Source: Salegentibacter sediminis
Lineage (GTDB): Bacteria > Bacteroidota > Bacteroidia > Flavobacteriales > Flavobacteriaceae
DNA length: 64,000 nucleotides
Reading direction: 5' to 3'
Assembly (NCBI RefSeq): GCF_002078605.1
Contig: NZ_MSJR01000001.1
Location: 248,001-312,000, forward strand
Positions 34,112 through 43,198 of this stretch are shown one piece after another. The first letter of the stretch is position 1, and each line of letters opens with the position of its first letter. Made by a program: the position numbers and the translations under genes. The notes under the pieces are model-generated. The model saw nothing but the letters and a program-made list of their open reading frames with translations, was not told the DNA's origin and ran no database searches.

Positions 34112-34693
34112 ATGTGGAACCAATTAGACCTAAAGCAGATCTTTACCGCGGGAATGATACTTTTTGCGGTAATTGATATAATTGGGAATATCCCGATTAT
34201 TATAGACCTTCGCAAAAAAGTTGGTCATATTCAAAGTGAAAAGGCCTCTATTGTAGCGGGAATTTTAATGATCGTATTTTTATTTCTGGGGAAAGAAATA
34301 CTTAATTTAATCGGCATCGATGTAAATTCTTTTGCGGTTGCAGGTGCTTTTATATTGTTCTTTCTGGCTTTAGAAATGATCCTTGGTATCAGCCTGTATA
34401 AAGACGATGAGCCCGAGACGGCTTCTATTGTACCCCTGGCTTTTCCGTTAATTGCGGGGGCGGGTACAATGACTACTCTGGTTTCTATTCAGGCTGAATA
34501 TGAGACCATTAATATTATTGTGGCCATCTTACTCAACCTAATCGTTGTTTATGCAGTGCTGAAAGCTTCAGCCAAAATTGAAAGAATTTTAGGAAGCCAG
34601 GGTATTAGTGTAATTAGAAAGGTATTTGGCGTGATATTGCTGGCTATTGCCGTTAAATTGTTCGCCACTAACATTCAGAGTTTATTTGTATGA
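34112..34693 (+). CDS. MarC family inner-membrane protein
   Basis: A 193-residue protein with six hydrophobic segments; the N-terminal FAVIDIIGNIPIIIDL and the central PLAFPLIAGAGTMTTL are diagnostic for MarC/UPF0056. Length fits the family. MarC was once linked to multiple antibiotic resistance, but that role has not held up; function is unknown. Overlaps the next small gene by 4 bases (ATGA), so they are cotranslated. Confidence 0.92.
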   Translation: MWNQLDLKQIFTAGMILFAVIDIIGNIPIIIDLRKKVGHIQSEKASIVAGILMIVFLFLGKEILNLIGIDVNSFAVAGAFILFFLALEMILGISLYKDDEPETASIVPLAFPLIAGAGTMTTLVSIQAEYETINIIVAILLNLIVVYAVLKASAKIERILGSQGISVIRKVFGVILLAIAVKLFATNIQSLFV

Positions 34694-34887
34694 AAATTTT
34701 AATTTACAGTATTATTTTACTTGCTTTAGTCCTTATTGGCTATAGTTCTACTATCCTTGATTTTCATAACTTATTGGAGGGAGATAGTGCCAAAGCTGGA
34801 ATGGCAATTATTGCCAGTTTATGCGTTATCGTGTTAATGATTATTCTTCTGCTCTCCCGTAAAATCCATAAGAAACAACACGAATAA
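34690..34887 (+). CDS. Small two-helix membrane protein
   Basis: A 65-residue protein with two transmembrane segments (about 3-20 and 38-56) and a basic tail (SRKIHKKQHE). No family recognised. It overlaps marC by ATGA and precedes the FAD oxidoreductase by 14 bases, so all three are probably in one operon. Confidence 0.7.
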   Translation: MKILIYSIILLALVLIGYSSTILDFHNLLEGDSAKAGMAIIASLCVIVLMIILLLSRKIHKKQHE

Positions 34888-34901
34888 TCTAGGATTTTGA
34901 G

Positions 34902-35495
34902 GTGATTATAATTGGCGGAGGAGCTGCAGGATTGTCTTGCGCTTTAATCCTGGGATCTGCACAGGATAAAGATTTTGCAAGAGATAAAAACGTGGGCATA
35001 ATTATGCACCAAAAAACCTCACATCTGCAAACAGCCCTTCTTAATAATGTGCTGGGTCTTCCTGCTGGTACCCCGGGGGCTAAGATCCTAAAAGATGGTC
35101 CAAAGCATTTAGCAGAGAACTATCCCGGAGTGGTACAGATCCAGGGGGAAAAAGTAAAGGAAATTGAGTCTCAGGATGAAGGCTTCAGCGTAAAAACCAA
35201 TAAGAACTCTTATTCGGCTAAAAAAGTGGTAATCGCCGTAGGCTATACTAATACAATAACTATAAAAGGTCTTGAGGAATATATTATTCCGCATAAAAAA
35301 ACAAAGCCAGATAAAAATCGTATTCAGCTTAAGAATGAAGATCACCTGGTGAAATCAGGTTTATACGTTGCCGGTACCCTTTCTGGCTGCCGAAGTCAGT
35401 TTGCAATTGCTTGCGGAAGCGGAGCCAGTGTAGCTACCGATATCTTATCCGAGTGGAACGGGGAACATACTAAAATTCACGATAAATTAGTCTAA
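34902..35495 (+). CDS. Short NAD(P)/FAD-dependent oxidoreductase, thioredoxin-reductase-like
   Basis: A 197-residue protein with an N-terminal FAD-binding motif VIIIGGGAAGLSCA and a C-terminal FAD motif VKSGLYVAGTLSGCRSQFAIACGSGA typical of thioredoxin-reductase-like proteins. The NAD-binding domain is missing and no redox CxxC is present, so it probably is not a classical thioredoxin reductase. The start is GTG at 34902; the frame opens only 9 bases upstream after a TAG and no ATG is available, although relatives usually begin M-x-DF. Its 3' end overlaps a convergent gene by 9 bases. Confidence 0.78.
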   Translation: MIIIGGGAAGLSCALILGSAQDKDFARDKNVGIIMHQKTSHLQTALLNNVLGLPAGTPGAKILKDGPKHLAENYPGVVQIQGEKVKEIESQDEGFSVKTNKNSYSAKKVVIAVGYTNTITIKGLEEYIIPHKKTKPDKNRIQLKNEDHLVKSGLYVAGTLSGCRSQFAIACGSGASVATDILSEWNGEHTKIHDKLV

Positions 35496-35792
35496 CAGGA
35501 AATATCCGATGAGCATAAGCGGTACCGAAATGAACATCAGGATTATGAAAGCGCGGTGTAATTTTTTGTAAAGCAGTGCTATTTTAAGTTTTTTGGTAAA
35601 ATCTAAATCGGGATGATTGGAGATCTGGTGTTTGATACATTTATCAGAAACATTGGAACTGGTAACAAGTATTTCCTTCTGAAGAAATAATAAAGCACTG
35701 TTATCCAACAACCTGAAGCTTACAGCGATTATGAAGAAAAACAGGGGGGATACAATAAGGAAAATTACGAAATTTTCATAGAGTTCGTTCAC
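35487..35792 (-). CDS. Small membrane protein of unknown function
   Basis: A 101-residue protein with two hydrophobic segments (about 9-28 and 79-100) flanking a polar part with several Lys and a Cys (CIKHQISNHPDLDF). No family recognised. It lies 9 bases after ctpA on the same strand and its stop overlaps the convergent FAD oxidoreductase. It is probably the last gene of the HupE-dCMP deaminase-CtpA operon. Confidence 0.65.
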   Translation of the reverse strand: MNELYENFVIFLIVSPLFFFIIAVSFRLLDNSALLFLQKEILVTSSNVSDKCIKHQISNHPDLDFTKKLKIALLYKKLHRAFIILMFISVPLMLIGYFLLD

Positions 35793-35801
35793 TGATGCAA
35801 T

Positions 35802-37394
35802 TTATTGTTTTTTCTCAGACAATTCAATTACTTTTTCAATTATTTTATCTCCATTATTTATCAATTTCTCAAAAGCGTCTGTGCCGTAGAGCTGTGCGGC
35901 CATTGTAGCTTTCAGGTATTTTTTAAGGACATCTTTATACCGGTAAACCCTCACGTTGATATTTTCGGTTCTTCCAAACTGAAGGAAATCCCGAATCATT
36001 TCGTCACTAATTTCTATTTCCTGGTTAAAATCTTCTTTGGCAAGAGCATTATAGAATTTTCGGTTTTTTTCCAATTCATCAAATATAAAACGGCTCATCA
36101 TGCCACTTTTATGCATCAGGATAATATTTTCCATTTCGGCATTGGTATCCCGGCCCACAAACACATCGGGGATAATACCACCGCCGCCGTAAACCACTTT
36201 GCCTTCGGGGGTTTCATACCTTAACGAATCGTTTACCTCTATGCTGTCTATACTTTTAAATTCCCCGTTTTCATACCGGTGAACATAGTCCTTAAAATAG
36301 GTTTCGTTTCCGTTGTCATATGGTTTTTGAATAGAGCGTCCGGTAGGGGTGTAGTACCTTGCAATTGTAAGTCTCACTGCGCTGCCATCTCCCAATTCCA
36401 TTTCCCGTTGTACAAGTCCTTTCCCATAAGATCGTCTTCCTACAATGGTGCCTACATCGTTATCCTGAAGCGCTCCTGCAACCACTTCGCTGGCCGATGC
36501 AGAATTCTCATTTATAATAACATACACGGGAGCATTTTCAAAATCGCCTTTGCGATTGGCATAGGTCTCTTCAATAGCGCCACTTTTATTTTTGGTGTAG
36601 AGTATAAGTTTGTCGTCTTCGAGAAACTCATCAGCGATATTGATTGCTTCGGAAAGATAGCCGCCGGGATTGTCGCGAAGATCCAGCGCGATTTCTGTAG
36701 CCCCTTGCTTTTTAAGCTTTTCAAGACTTCTTCTGAATTCTTTAAATGTGGTTTCTGCGAAGCGGTTTATCTTAATATAGCCTAACTTATCCGTAAGCAT
36801 ATAAGCAGCATTTACACTTTTAATTGGGACTCTTCCCCTGCGAACATTAAAGGTAAGCAGGTCTTTTATGCCCTGGCGGAGTACTTTTAAGGTTACCTTC
36901 GAATCTTCTTCCCCTTTGAGGTACCTGGTAAGTGAGTCGTTGCTTATATTCTTGTTGAAGAGCTGAGCATCATCTGCATAAAGAATGCGGTCTCCTCCAC
37001 GAATTCCTAATTTTTCGCTGGGGCCACCTTCCAGGGCCTGAATAACCACCACCGTATCGTTTACATTATAAAAACTCACGCCAATACCCACAAAATCTCC
37101 CTGCATATTTTCGGTCACATTGGCATATTCGGTTTGAGGAATATAAACTGAATGGGGATCGAGGTTTTCCAGGATCTTGTTTACCGTAATATCAACAATG
37201 CTGTCGGTGTTCACATCGTCAACATATTCATAATCTATGTAATCTATAAGTTTGTTGAGTTTTTCCTTCCTGGGATTGGAAGAGAATAAACCTTCGGAAG
37301 AAGAGGAAAAGTTAAGCTGGGTCCCGAGAAATATTCCCAGGGCACAGGCCATTGCCAGTAACATTGGCGTATATATTTTGTAATTTCCTTTCAA
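35802..37394 (-). CDS. S41-family C-terminal processing peptidase
   Basis: A 530-residue CtpA/Prc-type protease. It has an N-terminal membrane anchor or signal (about 8-27), a PDZ domain (about 100-180, with FVGIGVSF) and the S41 catalytic core. Ser300 in NENSASASE and Lys325 in RRSYGKGLVQ form the expected Ser-Lys pair at the E. coli Prc spacing. It probably processes or degrades periplasmic proteins at their C-termini. Its ATG overlaps the dCMP deaminase stop by 4 bases. Confidence 0.92.
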   Translation of the reverse strand: MKGNYKIYTPMLLAMACALGIFLGTQLNFSSSSEGLFSSNPRKEKLNKLIDYIDYEYVDDVNTDSIVDITVNKILENLDPHSVYIPQTEYANVTENMQGDFVGIGVSFYNVNDTVVVIQALEGGPSEKLGIRGGDRILYADDAQLFNKNISNDSLTRYLKGEEDSKVTLKVLRQGIKDLLTFNVRRGRVPIKSVNAAYMLTDKLGYIKINRFAETTFKEFRRSLEKLKKQGATEIALDLRDNPGGYLSEAINIADEFLEDDKLILYTKNKSGAIEETYANRKGDFENAPVYVIINENSASASEVVAGALQDNDVGTIVGRRSYGKGLVQREMELGDGSAVRLTIARYYTPTGRSIQKPYDNGNETYFKDYVHRYENGEFKSIDSIEVNDSLRYETPEGKVVYGGGGIIPDVFVGRDTNAEMENIILMHKSGMMSRFIFDELEKNRKFYNALAKEDFNQEIEISDEMIRDFLQFGRTENINVRVYRYKDVLKKYLKATMAAQLYGTDAFEKLINNGDKIIEKVIELSEKKQ

Positions 37395-37822
37395 TCTTCC
37401 AGATCGTTTATTTGTTCAAGTTCCACTCCTGCTCTGCTTAAGAACTCCAGGCCTGAGTTGTCTTTGTAATCAATATGATAAACCAGGCGGGTAATTCCCG
37501 ACTGATGAATAAGTTTGCTACACTCTTTACACGGAGACATGGTAATGTACAAAGTTGCACCCTGGCAGGATTGGGTAGAGCCCGCTACTTTTAAGATAGC
37601 ATTGGCTTCGGCGTGTAAAACGTACCATTTGGTGTATCCTTCGTCATCTTCACAATAGTTCTCAAAACCGCTGGGAGTTCCGTTATAGCCATCAGAGATT
37701 ATCATTCTATCTTTAACAATAAGTGCGCCAACCTGTTTGCGATTGCAATGAGAAAGTTTGCTCCATTCCCGGGCTATTCTTAAATAAGCCTTGTCAAACT
37801 TAAGTTGTTTTTTCTTATTCAT
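37391..37822 (-). CDS. dCMP deaminase
   Basis: A 143-residue zinc enzyme with HAEANAI (catalytic Glu and His ligand) and PCKEC (Cys ligands), plus RKQVGALIVKDRMIISDGYNGTPSG characteristic of dCMP/ComEB deaminases. It converts dCMP to dUMP for dTMP synthesis. Overlaps ctpA by ATGA and follows the HupE-like gene by 64 bases; the pairing with a protease has no evident functional logic. Confidence 0.9.
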   Translation of the reverse strand: MNKKKQLKFDKAYLRIAREWSKLSHCNRKQVGALIVKDRMIISDGYNGTPSGFENYCEDDEGYTKWYVLHAEANAILKVAGSTQSCQGATLYITMSPCKECSKLIHQSGITRLVYHIDYKDNSGLEFLSRAGVELEQINDLED

Positions 37823-37886
37823 AGTATTCAGACTAATAACCCATTGGGTTTTAAAATGTTGTGAATGTGATTAACTGGCTAATTTA

Positions 37887-38474
37887 TTAAATAGCCAGAA
37901 AATTTTCCTGGAGTATGGGCAAAATAATTCCTATAACTATAGAAGAGACCACCAGCACCCAGTCCCGCTTCGAAACCTGGAAGACATTCTGGGCGATAAA
38001 AGCAAGAATCATCACAGCAAGTACCACGATAATTTGTGCAGATTCTATTCCAAGAGCAAATTCTAAAAGGGGGAGGAAATAGCTGTCGGTATTAGAAGCT
38101 ACCATCTTAAAATAACTGGAAAAACCGAGTCCGTGTATCAACCCGAAAAAAATCGTAGTAAAAAACAGCAGGTTTGCATTTTTATTGCGCTCTTTCCGTC
38201 CAGCGGTAAGTACGTTATAGATAGCTGTAACAATAATAGTGACAGGGATTAAAAGCTCTACCCAGCCTGGGTCTACTTTTACAATTTCATATACCGAAAG
38301 AAAAAGAGCCAGGGTGTGACCTATGGTAAAAAGAGTTACCAGCCAAACGATCCTTTTCCAGCTGGTAAAACTGTATGCAGCTACCAGAACGATAAGAAAG
38401 AGTATATGATCGTAGGCCTGCCAGTCCAGAACGTGTTCCAAACCAAGCCTGAAGTACAACCAAAATTGGGACAT
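37887..38474 (-). CDS. HupE/UreJ-family membrane protein
   Basis: About 195 residues from the ATG at 38474, preferred to 38507 because it yields the typical start MSQFWLYFRLGLEHVLDWQAYDHI. Six or so hydrophobic segments and conserved His residues (AYDHI, IGHTLAL, IHGLGFS) match the HupE/UreJ_2 family, proposed to move nickel or cobalt. No hydrogenase or urease gene is nearby, so the metal role is only inferred. First gene of the operon ending at 35487. Confidence 0.85.
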   Translation of the reverse strand: MSQFWLYFRLGLEHVLDWQAYDHILFLIVLVAAYSFTSWKRIVWLVTLFTIGHTLALFLSVYEIVKVDPGWVELLIPVTIIVTAIYNVLTAGRKERNKNANLLFFTTIFFGLIHGLGFSSYFKMVASNTDSYFLPLLEFALGIESAQIIVVLAVMILAFIAQNVFQVSKRDWVLVVSSIVIGIILPILQENFLAI

Positions 38475-38844
38475 AATATTAGGGTTATGAAGTGTCCGAA
38501 AGTACAATATATTGGCTAAATGACAAAAAGTGCCGGAATGATAATATTCTGAAAATAAGAGAGATTATTCCAAGCGCTCCCTCCACCTTAAGATTATATG
38601 TTATAAATGCTCAAAAGGGACATTTTCCTGACTATATCGTGAACAATAATAAGCGGCTTATATAGACCGGGTTGTTCTCTTCCTACAAAATGATGGACTA
38701 AAACAATATTTCCTTCTCCTTAAAAGATTTATTTGTTTTGGAAACTTGAACTATACTTTTTGATTGTTATTCCCTATTGAATTGGTGAAAGTTAGGCTTT
38801 TAAATCTATTAGATTAAGTATCTTTATTATATGCAAAATTAGAT
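38475..38844. other. 370-bp divergent intergenic region
   Basis: This AT-rich interval lies between divergent genes. It contains a TATCTTTA (38819-38826) that half-matches a -7 element for the symporter gene. No ORF, hairpin or repeat of note was found. Confidence 0.3.
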
Positions 38845-40557
38845 ATGGAAGCTACCAGTTTTGATTTCTGGATGTTCGCAGCAGGCCTCGGAATATTTCT
38901 TTTCGGGATGCATCATCTTGAGCAAGGGCTTAAAGGTTTAACCGGCAAGGCATTTAGAAAATTGCTCCAGCGTTTTACCAACATGAGCTGGAAAGGAATA
39001 ATAACCGGAACCATAGTGACTGCCATTTTACAGAGCAGCTCTATGGTAACCCTGTTGGTCCTGGCTTTTTTGGGTGGGGGAATGATAGGCTTAAAGAATT
39101 CTCTTGGAGTGGTGTTAGGGGCCAACCTGGGAACTACTTTCACAGCCTGGATGGTGGCTGCCCTGGGTTTTAAAATGAATATTGCCGATTTTTCTTTTCC
39201 TTTCCTGGCCGTGGGGATATTAAGCTATCTGTTCTTTAATTCCAGACCGGTTCTTAAAAGCCTCGGCGGTTTTCTCGTTGGTTTTGGGCTGCTTTTCCTG
39301 GGGCTAGATTATATGAAGGACTCTATAGAAAGTATCGCGACCCAGGTAGATATGACTAAAATTGCGGTTTATGGCCTGTGGGCTTTTCTTTTAACCGGAA
39401 TCGTAATTACTGCTATCTTACAATCAAGCTCAGCCTTAATAGTGATTATTTTAAGTGCGCTAAATGCCCAGCTTATTGATATTTACCAGGCCGTCGCGCT
39501 AATAATTGGTGCTAATATTGGTACTACGGCTACCATGATTATCGGCTCCCTGGGTGGTACCGCCGATAAAAAAAGATTGGCAATTGCTCACCTGATTTTT
39601 AATCTGGTCGCCGGCATCTCTATTTTTTTCTTTATAGAGGAACTGGTGAATCTCACCTATTCTTTTTTTGGTATAGGAGACCCATTGATGGAATTGGTCC
39701 TGCTGAATACTCTTATCAACCTCTTCGGAATTCTTTTGTTTTACCCTTTTCTTAAGCCATTCACTAAGTTTCTTAAAAGCCTTTTCGCTAAAGCCGTTCC
39801 CAGGGGAGAAACCTTATTCGTTAAAAATATTCCTACTGAAGTTCCCGACGTAGCCATAAAAGCACTTGATAAAGAGCTGGATCAAATATTCCTTTATACT
39901 GAAGAGTTTATTCTCGATTGTTTTCAACTGGGAGCTAAAGATAAGAATAGAGAATCCCAATGGAAAAAAATATTCAGCAGCGCCACAAACCTCACCAGGA
40001 AATACGAGAAAATAAAGCGTTTGGAAGATGAGCTCACCGTTTATTACGCCCAACTCCAGGAGAAAAATCTTAGCATTGAGCAGGCCCGGCAACTTACGGC
40101 TGGTATGATGGGCTTACGATCTATGATCTATGGGGCTAAAGATATTAAGGATGTCATGCATAACATCAGGTTTATTCTGGATAGTGATGATAAACTGGGA
40201 ACCGAAATTCTTAAACGTTTAAGTAGGCATATGAGTCTTCGATTAAAGGAAATTCATGAATTTATAATTGCCGGGGAGATTGCCCCGGAATTGCAAGCCA
40301 GCCTTCCTGCCGGCTGGTTAAAGGAAAACGAAGTGTTTTATAATGAGACCATAAGCTACCTGTATGAGCATTTAACCCACCGGGGCAAAAATGCGGTACC
40401 CTTTTCTACCTTAACCAATGTGATCAAGCAAAGTCATTCTTCAATAGATAATCTATGCAGTTCCATTATCTACTGGAAGTTAGAAAAGGGAACAACTCTG
40501 GACAACTCTGAAGCAGTGAAGCTGAAGCCGGAGACAGAAGATCAGGTTAAGTCTTAG
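38845..40557 (+). CDS. Na+/phosphate symporter family protein with PhoU-like domain
   Basis: A 570-residue protein. Two copies of the Na/Pi-cotransporter repeat are marked by TAILQSSSMVTLLVL (about 60-74) and TAILQSSSALIVII (about 189-202); GANLGTTFTAW and GANIGTTATM follow each. The C-terminal third (about 340-550) is helical and PhoU-like. The family imports phosphate with Na+ and is common in marine bacteria. No pst or pho genes adjoin. Confidence 0.9.
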   Translation: MEATSFDFWMFAAGLGIFLFGMHHLEQGLKGLTGKAFRKLLQRFTNMSWKGIITGTIVTAILQSSSMVTLLVLAFLGGGMIGLKNSLGVVLGANLGTTFTAWMVAALGFKMNIADFSFPFLAVGILSYLFFNSRPVLKSLGGFLVGFGLLFLGLDYMKDSIESIATQVDMTKIAVYGLWAFLLTGIVITAILQSSSALIVIILSALNAQLIDIYQAVALIIGANIGTTATMIIGSLGGTADKKRLAIAHLIFNLVAGISIFFFIEELVNLTYSFFGIGDPLMELVLLNTLINLFGILLFYPFLKPFTKFLKSLFAKAVPRGETLFVKNIPTEVPDVAIKALDKELDQIFLYTEEFILDCFQLGAKDKNRESQWKKIFSSATNLTRKYEKIKRLEDELTVYYAQLQEKNLSIEQARQLTAGMMGLRSMIYGAKDIKDVMHNIRFILDSDDKLGTEILKRLSRHMSLRLKEIHEFIIAGEIAPELQASLPAGWLKENEVFYNETISYLYEHLTHRGKNAVPFSTLTNVIKQSHSSIDNLCSSIIYWKLEKGTTLDNSEAVKLKPETEDQVKS

Positions 40558-40649
40558 CCTGACATCCTGGCCACGATAAAAATTGCAAGTAGAACACTTC
40601 CCAGAAGAAACAGAAATTTCAACAGATTTGCTACGCGATCATCTCTCAT
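40554..40649 (-). CDS. 31-residue single-helix membrane peptide (putative)
   Basis: A short frame, ATG at 40649, ending TAA at 40554-40556, that overlaps the last bases of the symporter gene on the other strand. It has a charged N-terminus (MRDDRVAN), a single strongly hydrophobic helix (LLKFLFLLGSVLLAIFIVA) and a short RMSG tail. That layout is typical of small membrane proteins and unlikely by chance, but no family is recognised and no promoter was found. Confidence 0.45.
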   Translation of the reverse strand: MRDDRVANLLKFLFLLGSVLLAIFIVARMSG

Positions 40650-40926
40650 TATGTTTAGATTTAGAATTCTCTATAACATAAAGTAGGTCTGCGGGGAAAA
40701 TTAAATATACAAAAATCATAGTATAAGACCTGAAGTTTTAAAGCGAATTACTTTGGCAAGGGAAGAGCCAAAACGGGGAAGAAAATTGAGATTAAAGTGA
40801 ATTTTATACTTTTTAATGCCCCGTTTTTAAGTATTTTTTTGAGTTGGTCTAAAAATTATATAGATTTAACAATAAACAAGTCTTAATTTTGACCAAAAAA
40901 TTACTTAGCTACTAACCAATACAATT
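40650..40926 (+). promoter_or_regulatory. nirK upstream region with -7 element and long stem-loop
   Basis: TAATTTTG at 40884-40891 is a good -7 element for nirK. Upstream, AAAACGGGG (40770-40778) pairs with CCCCGTTTT (40819-40827) around a 40-base loop and is followed by T residues, a terminator-like structure that could end a short RNA starting near 40755. No clear FNR or NnrR box was recognised. Confidence 0.45.
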
Positions 40927-42393
40927 ATGGCAAAACCAAATTTTAAGTTTAAATCTACTTCTATCACCTTATTACTTAGTTCTATTTTAATAGTATTTGC
41001 ATCTTGTAAAAATGATGATGAAGATACCAGGGAGGCTGAAGACATCAAAGTGAGTCAAACCATGAATGCTGAATTGACAGCCCCGCCACAGGTTCCCAAA
41101 CCTACGGGAAGGCGTAAAGCAAAAAAGCTGGTGGTGGACATGGAGGTTATTGAAGAAGAAAGTGAAATGACCGACGGGGTAAAATATGTTTATTGGACCT
41201 TTGACGGCACTGTTCCTGGAAGTTTCATAAGAACCAAAGTTGGGGATGAGGTGGAATTTCATCTAAAAAATCATCCCGACAATAAATTACCGCATAATAT
41301 AGATTTACATGCCGTAAATGGCCCAGGCGGAGGCGCCGAATCTTCTTTTGTGGCGCCTGGCCACGAAGTTGTTTTCTCTTTTAAAGTATTGAACCCCGGC
41401 TTATATGTATATCACTGTGCCACGGCACCGGTGGGGATGCATATCGCCAATGGCATGTACGGTTTGATCCTGGTAGAACCAGAAGAAGGCCTGCCCGAAG
41501 TGGACAGGGAATATTACATCATGCAGGGTGATTTTTATACCAAAGATGAATTTGGAGAGCCCGGTTTACAGCCCTTTGATATGAAAAAAGCTATTGATGA
41601 AGACGCAGATTATGTAGTATTCAATGGAAAAGTAGGTGCTATGACCGGTGATAATTCGCTTACTGCTGAAGTGGGTGAAACCGTTAGGCTTTATGTGGGT
41701 AACGGAGGACCAAACCTGGTGTCCTCCTTCCACGTGATTGGAGAAATTTTCGATAAGGTTTATGTTGAAGGCGGAGATCTCGTCAATGAAAATGTTCAAA
41801 CCACCTTGATTCCTGCCGGTGGTGCTGCTATTGTAGAGTTTAAAATCGAAGCCCCGGGAGAATATATCCTGGTTGACCATTCGATTTTCAGAGCATTTAA
41901 TAAAGGCGCCCTTGCACAAATTAAAGCCGAAGGGGAAGGAAATAAAAAGGTGTTTTCAGGAAAGATCGAAGAGGGTATTTATCTGCCTGAAGGTGGAGGC
42001 ATTCAGGAAATGCCGGTGGATGAAGAAGAATTAGCGGCTTCCCGACCTTCAGAAAAACCAGATTTGCAAGAAAAAATGGAGCTGGGTAAAAACGTTTACG
42101 GTCGTACCTGTGTGGCCTGTCACCAGGCTAGCGGACAGGGAATACCTTCGGTTTTTCCTCCCCTTGCTGAGTCTGATTACCTGAATGAAGATGTGAAAAG
42201 AGCTATTGATATCGTGCTTCACGGAAAATCAGGAGAGATTACGGTAAATGGAGAAAAATATAATAGTGTGATGACTGCCCAGAATATAAGTGACCAGGAG
42301 GCTGCCAATGTGCTTACTTATATCTATAACAACTGGGGAAATAATGGCACCGAGGTTACCGAAGAAATGGTGAAAGCTCAGCGAAGGAATTAA
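40927..42393 (+). CDS. nirK: Copper-containing nitrite reductase with C-terminal cytochrome c domain
   Basis: A 488-residue NirK that reduces nitrite to NO in the periplasm. A lipoprotein-like signal ends at FASC (Cys27). Copper ligands all appear: His123, Cys164, His172 and Met177 for type 1, and His128, His163 and His317 for type 2, with catalytic Asp126 (LPHNIDLH) and His268 (SSFHVIG). An added cytochrome c domain (about 380-488) carries CVACH (394-398), as in several Bacteroidota enzymes, and probably feeds electrons in. First of nirK-nirV-SCO. Confidence 0.95.
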   Translation: MAKPNFKFKSTSITLLLSSILIVFASCKNDDEDTREAEDIKVSQTMNAELTAPPQVPKPTGRRKAKKLVVDMEVIEEESEMTDGVKYVYWTFDGTVPGSFIRTKVGDEVEFHLKNHPDNKLPHNIDLHAVNGPGGGAESSFVAPGHEVVFSFKVLNPGLYVYHCATAPVGMHIANGMYGLILVEPEEGLPEVDREYYIMQGDFYTKDEFGEPGLQPFDMKKAIDEDADYVVFNGKVGAMTGDNSLTAEVGETVRLYVGNGGPNLVSSFHVIGEIFDKVYVEGGDLVNENVQTTLIPAGGAAIVEFKIEAPGEYILVDHSIFRAFNKGALAQIKAEGEGNKKVFSGKIEEGIYLPEGGGIQEMPVDEEELAASRPSEKPDLQEKMELGKNVYGRTCVACHQASGQGIPSVFPPLAESDYLNEDVKRAIDIVLHGKSGEITVNGEKYNSVMTAQNISDQEAANVLTYIYNNWGNNGTEVTEEMVKAQRRN

Positions 42394-42403
42394 AATAACC
42401 TAT

Positions 42404-43198
42404 ATGTATAGATTTATCCTTTCAGGGATGTGTCTTTTGATGATTTCCGCGGGTTTTTCCCAGGAATCAGAAATGGCAGCAATAGAAGGGGGCGCTTACA
42501 TTCCTCTTTATGGAAACGATTCGCTGCCGGTAAGTGTTGAAAACTTTAAAATAGATAAATATCCTGTTACAAATAGGGATTACCAGAAGTTTTTGCTGGA
42601 GAATCCCAAATGGAAAAAATCTGAAGTCAGGGCCTTATTCGCCGATGGCCGGTATTTAGCCCATTGGCAGGATGATAGCCATTTAAAACCTGATGAACTG
42701 GAGGATGCTCCCGTGACCAATGTCTCCTGGTTTGCAGCCCGGGCGTATTGCAAATGGCGGGGAAAGCGCCTGCCAAGCCTTGATGAATGGGAATATGTGG
42801 CCATGGCCGATAAAGTAAGCGCCGATGCGCGAAAAAAGGATGGTTACAATGAATTTATCCTTAGCTGGTATGAAAGACCAAAATCTTTTCACCAAAAGGT
42901 GGGAAGTACCTATAAAAATTACTGGGGGGTTTACGATATGCACGGGATGGTGTGGGAATGGACCTCCGATTTCAATTCGGTAATCATTTCGGGAGAAACC
43001 AGGCGCGATGAAAACCAGGATAATAATCTTTTCTGCGGAAGTGCAGCCATTGGTTCTTCCGATCTTATGAATTATGCGGCCTTTATGCGTTATGCCTTCC
43101 GAAGCAGTGTAAAGGGAAATTATTCCATAAGAAACCTGGGTTTTAGATGCGCACAGGATAGTAACGAAAAAGAAAATTCAGCAAATGAAGCTTTATAA
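42404..43198 (+). CDS. nirV: NirV-like formylglycine-generating-enzyme-fold protein
   Basis: A 264-residue secreted protein (signal to about residue 19) of the SUMF1/FGE-sulfatase family: VENFKIDKYPVTNRDYQKFL near the N-terminus, VTNVSWFAARAYCKWRGKRLPSLDEWEYVAM in the middle, and WEWTSDFN and RNLGFRCA near the end. NirV proteins of this family are encoded directly downstream of nirK in several denitrifiers; their role is not settled. Starts 10 bases after nirK and overlaps SCO by 14 bases. Confidence 0.85.
   Translation: MYRFILSGMCLLMISAGFSQESEMAAIEGGAYIPLYGNDSLPVSVENFKIDKYPVTNRDYQKFLLENPKWKKSEVRALFADGRYLAHWQDDSHLKPDELEDAPVTNVSWFAARAYCKWRGKRLPSLDEWEYVAMADKVSADARKKDGYNEFILSWYERPKSFHQKVGSTYKNYWGVYDMHGMVWEWTSDFNSVIISGETRRDENQDNNLFCGSAAIGSSDLMNYAAFMRYAFRSSVKGNYSIRNLGFRCAQDSNEKENSANEAL

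Noticed and set aside
36279-36785. 168-codon plus-strand frame opposite ctpA
   Set aside because: It covers the catalytic part of the S41 peptidase in antisense and lacks family similarity.
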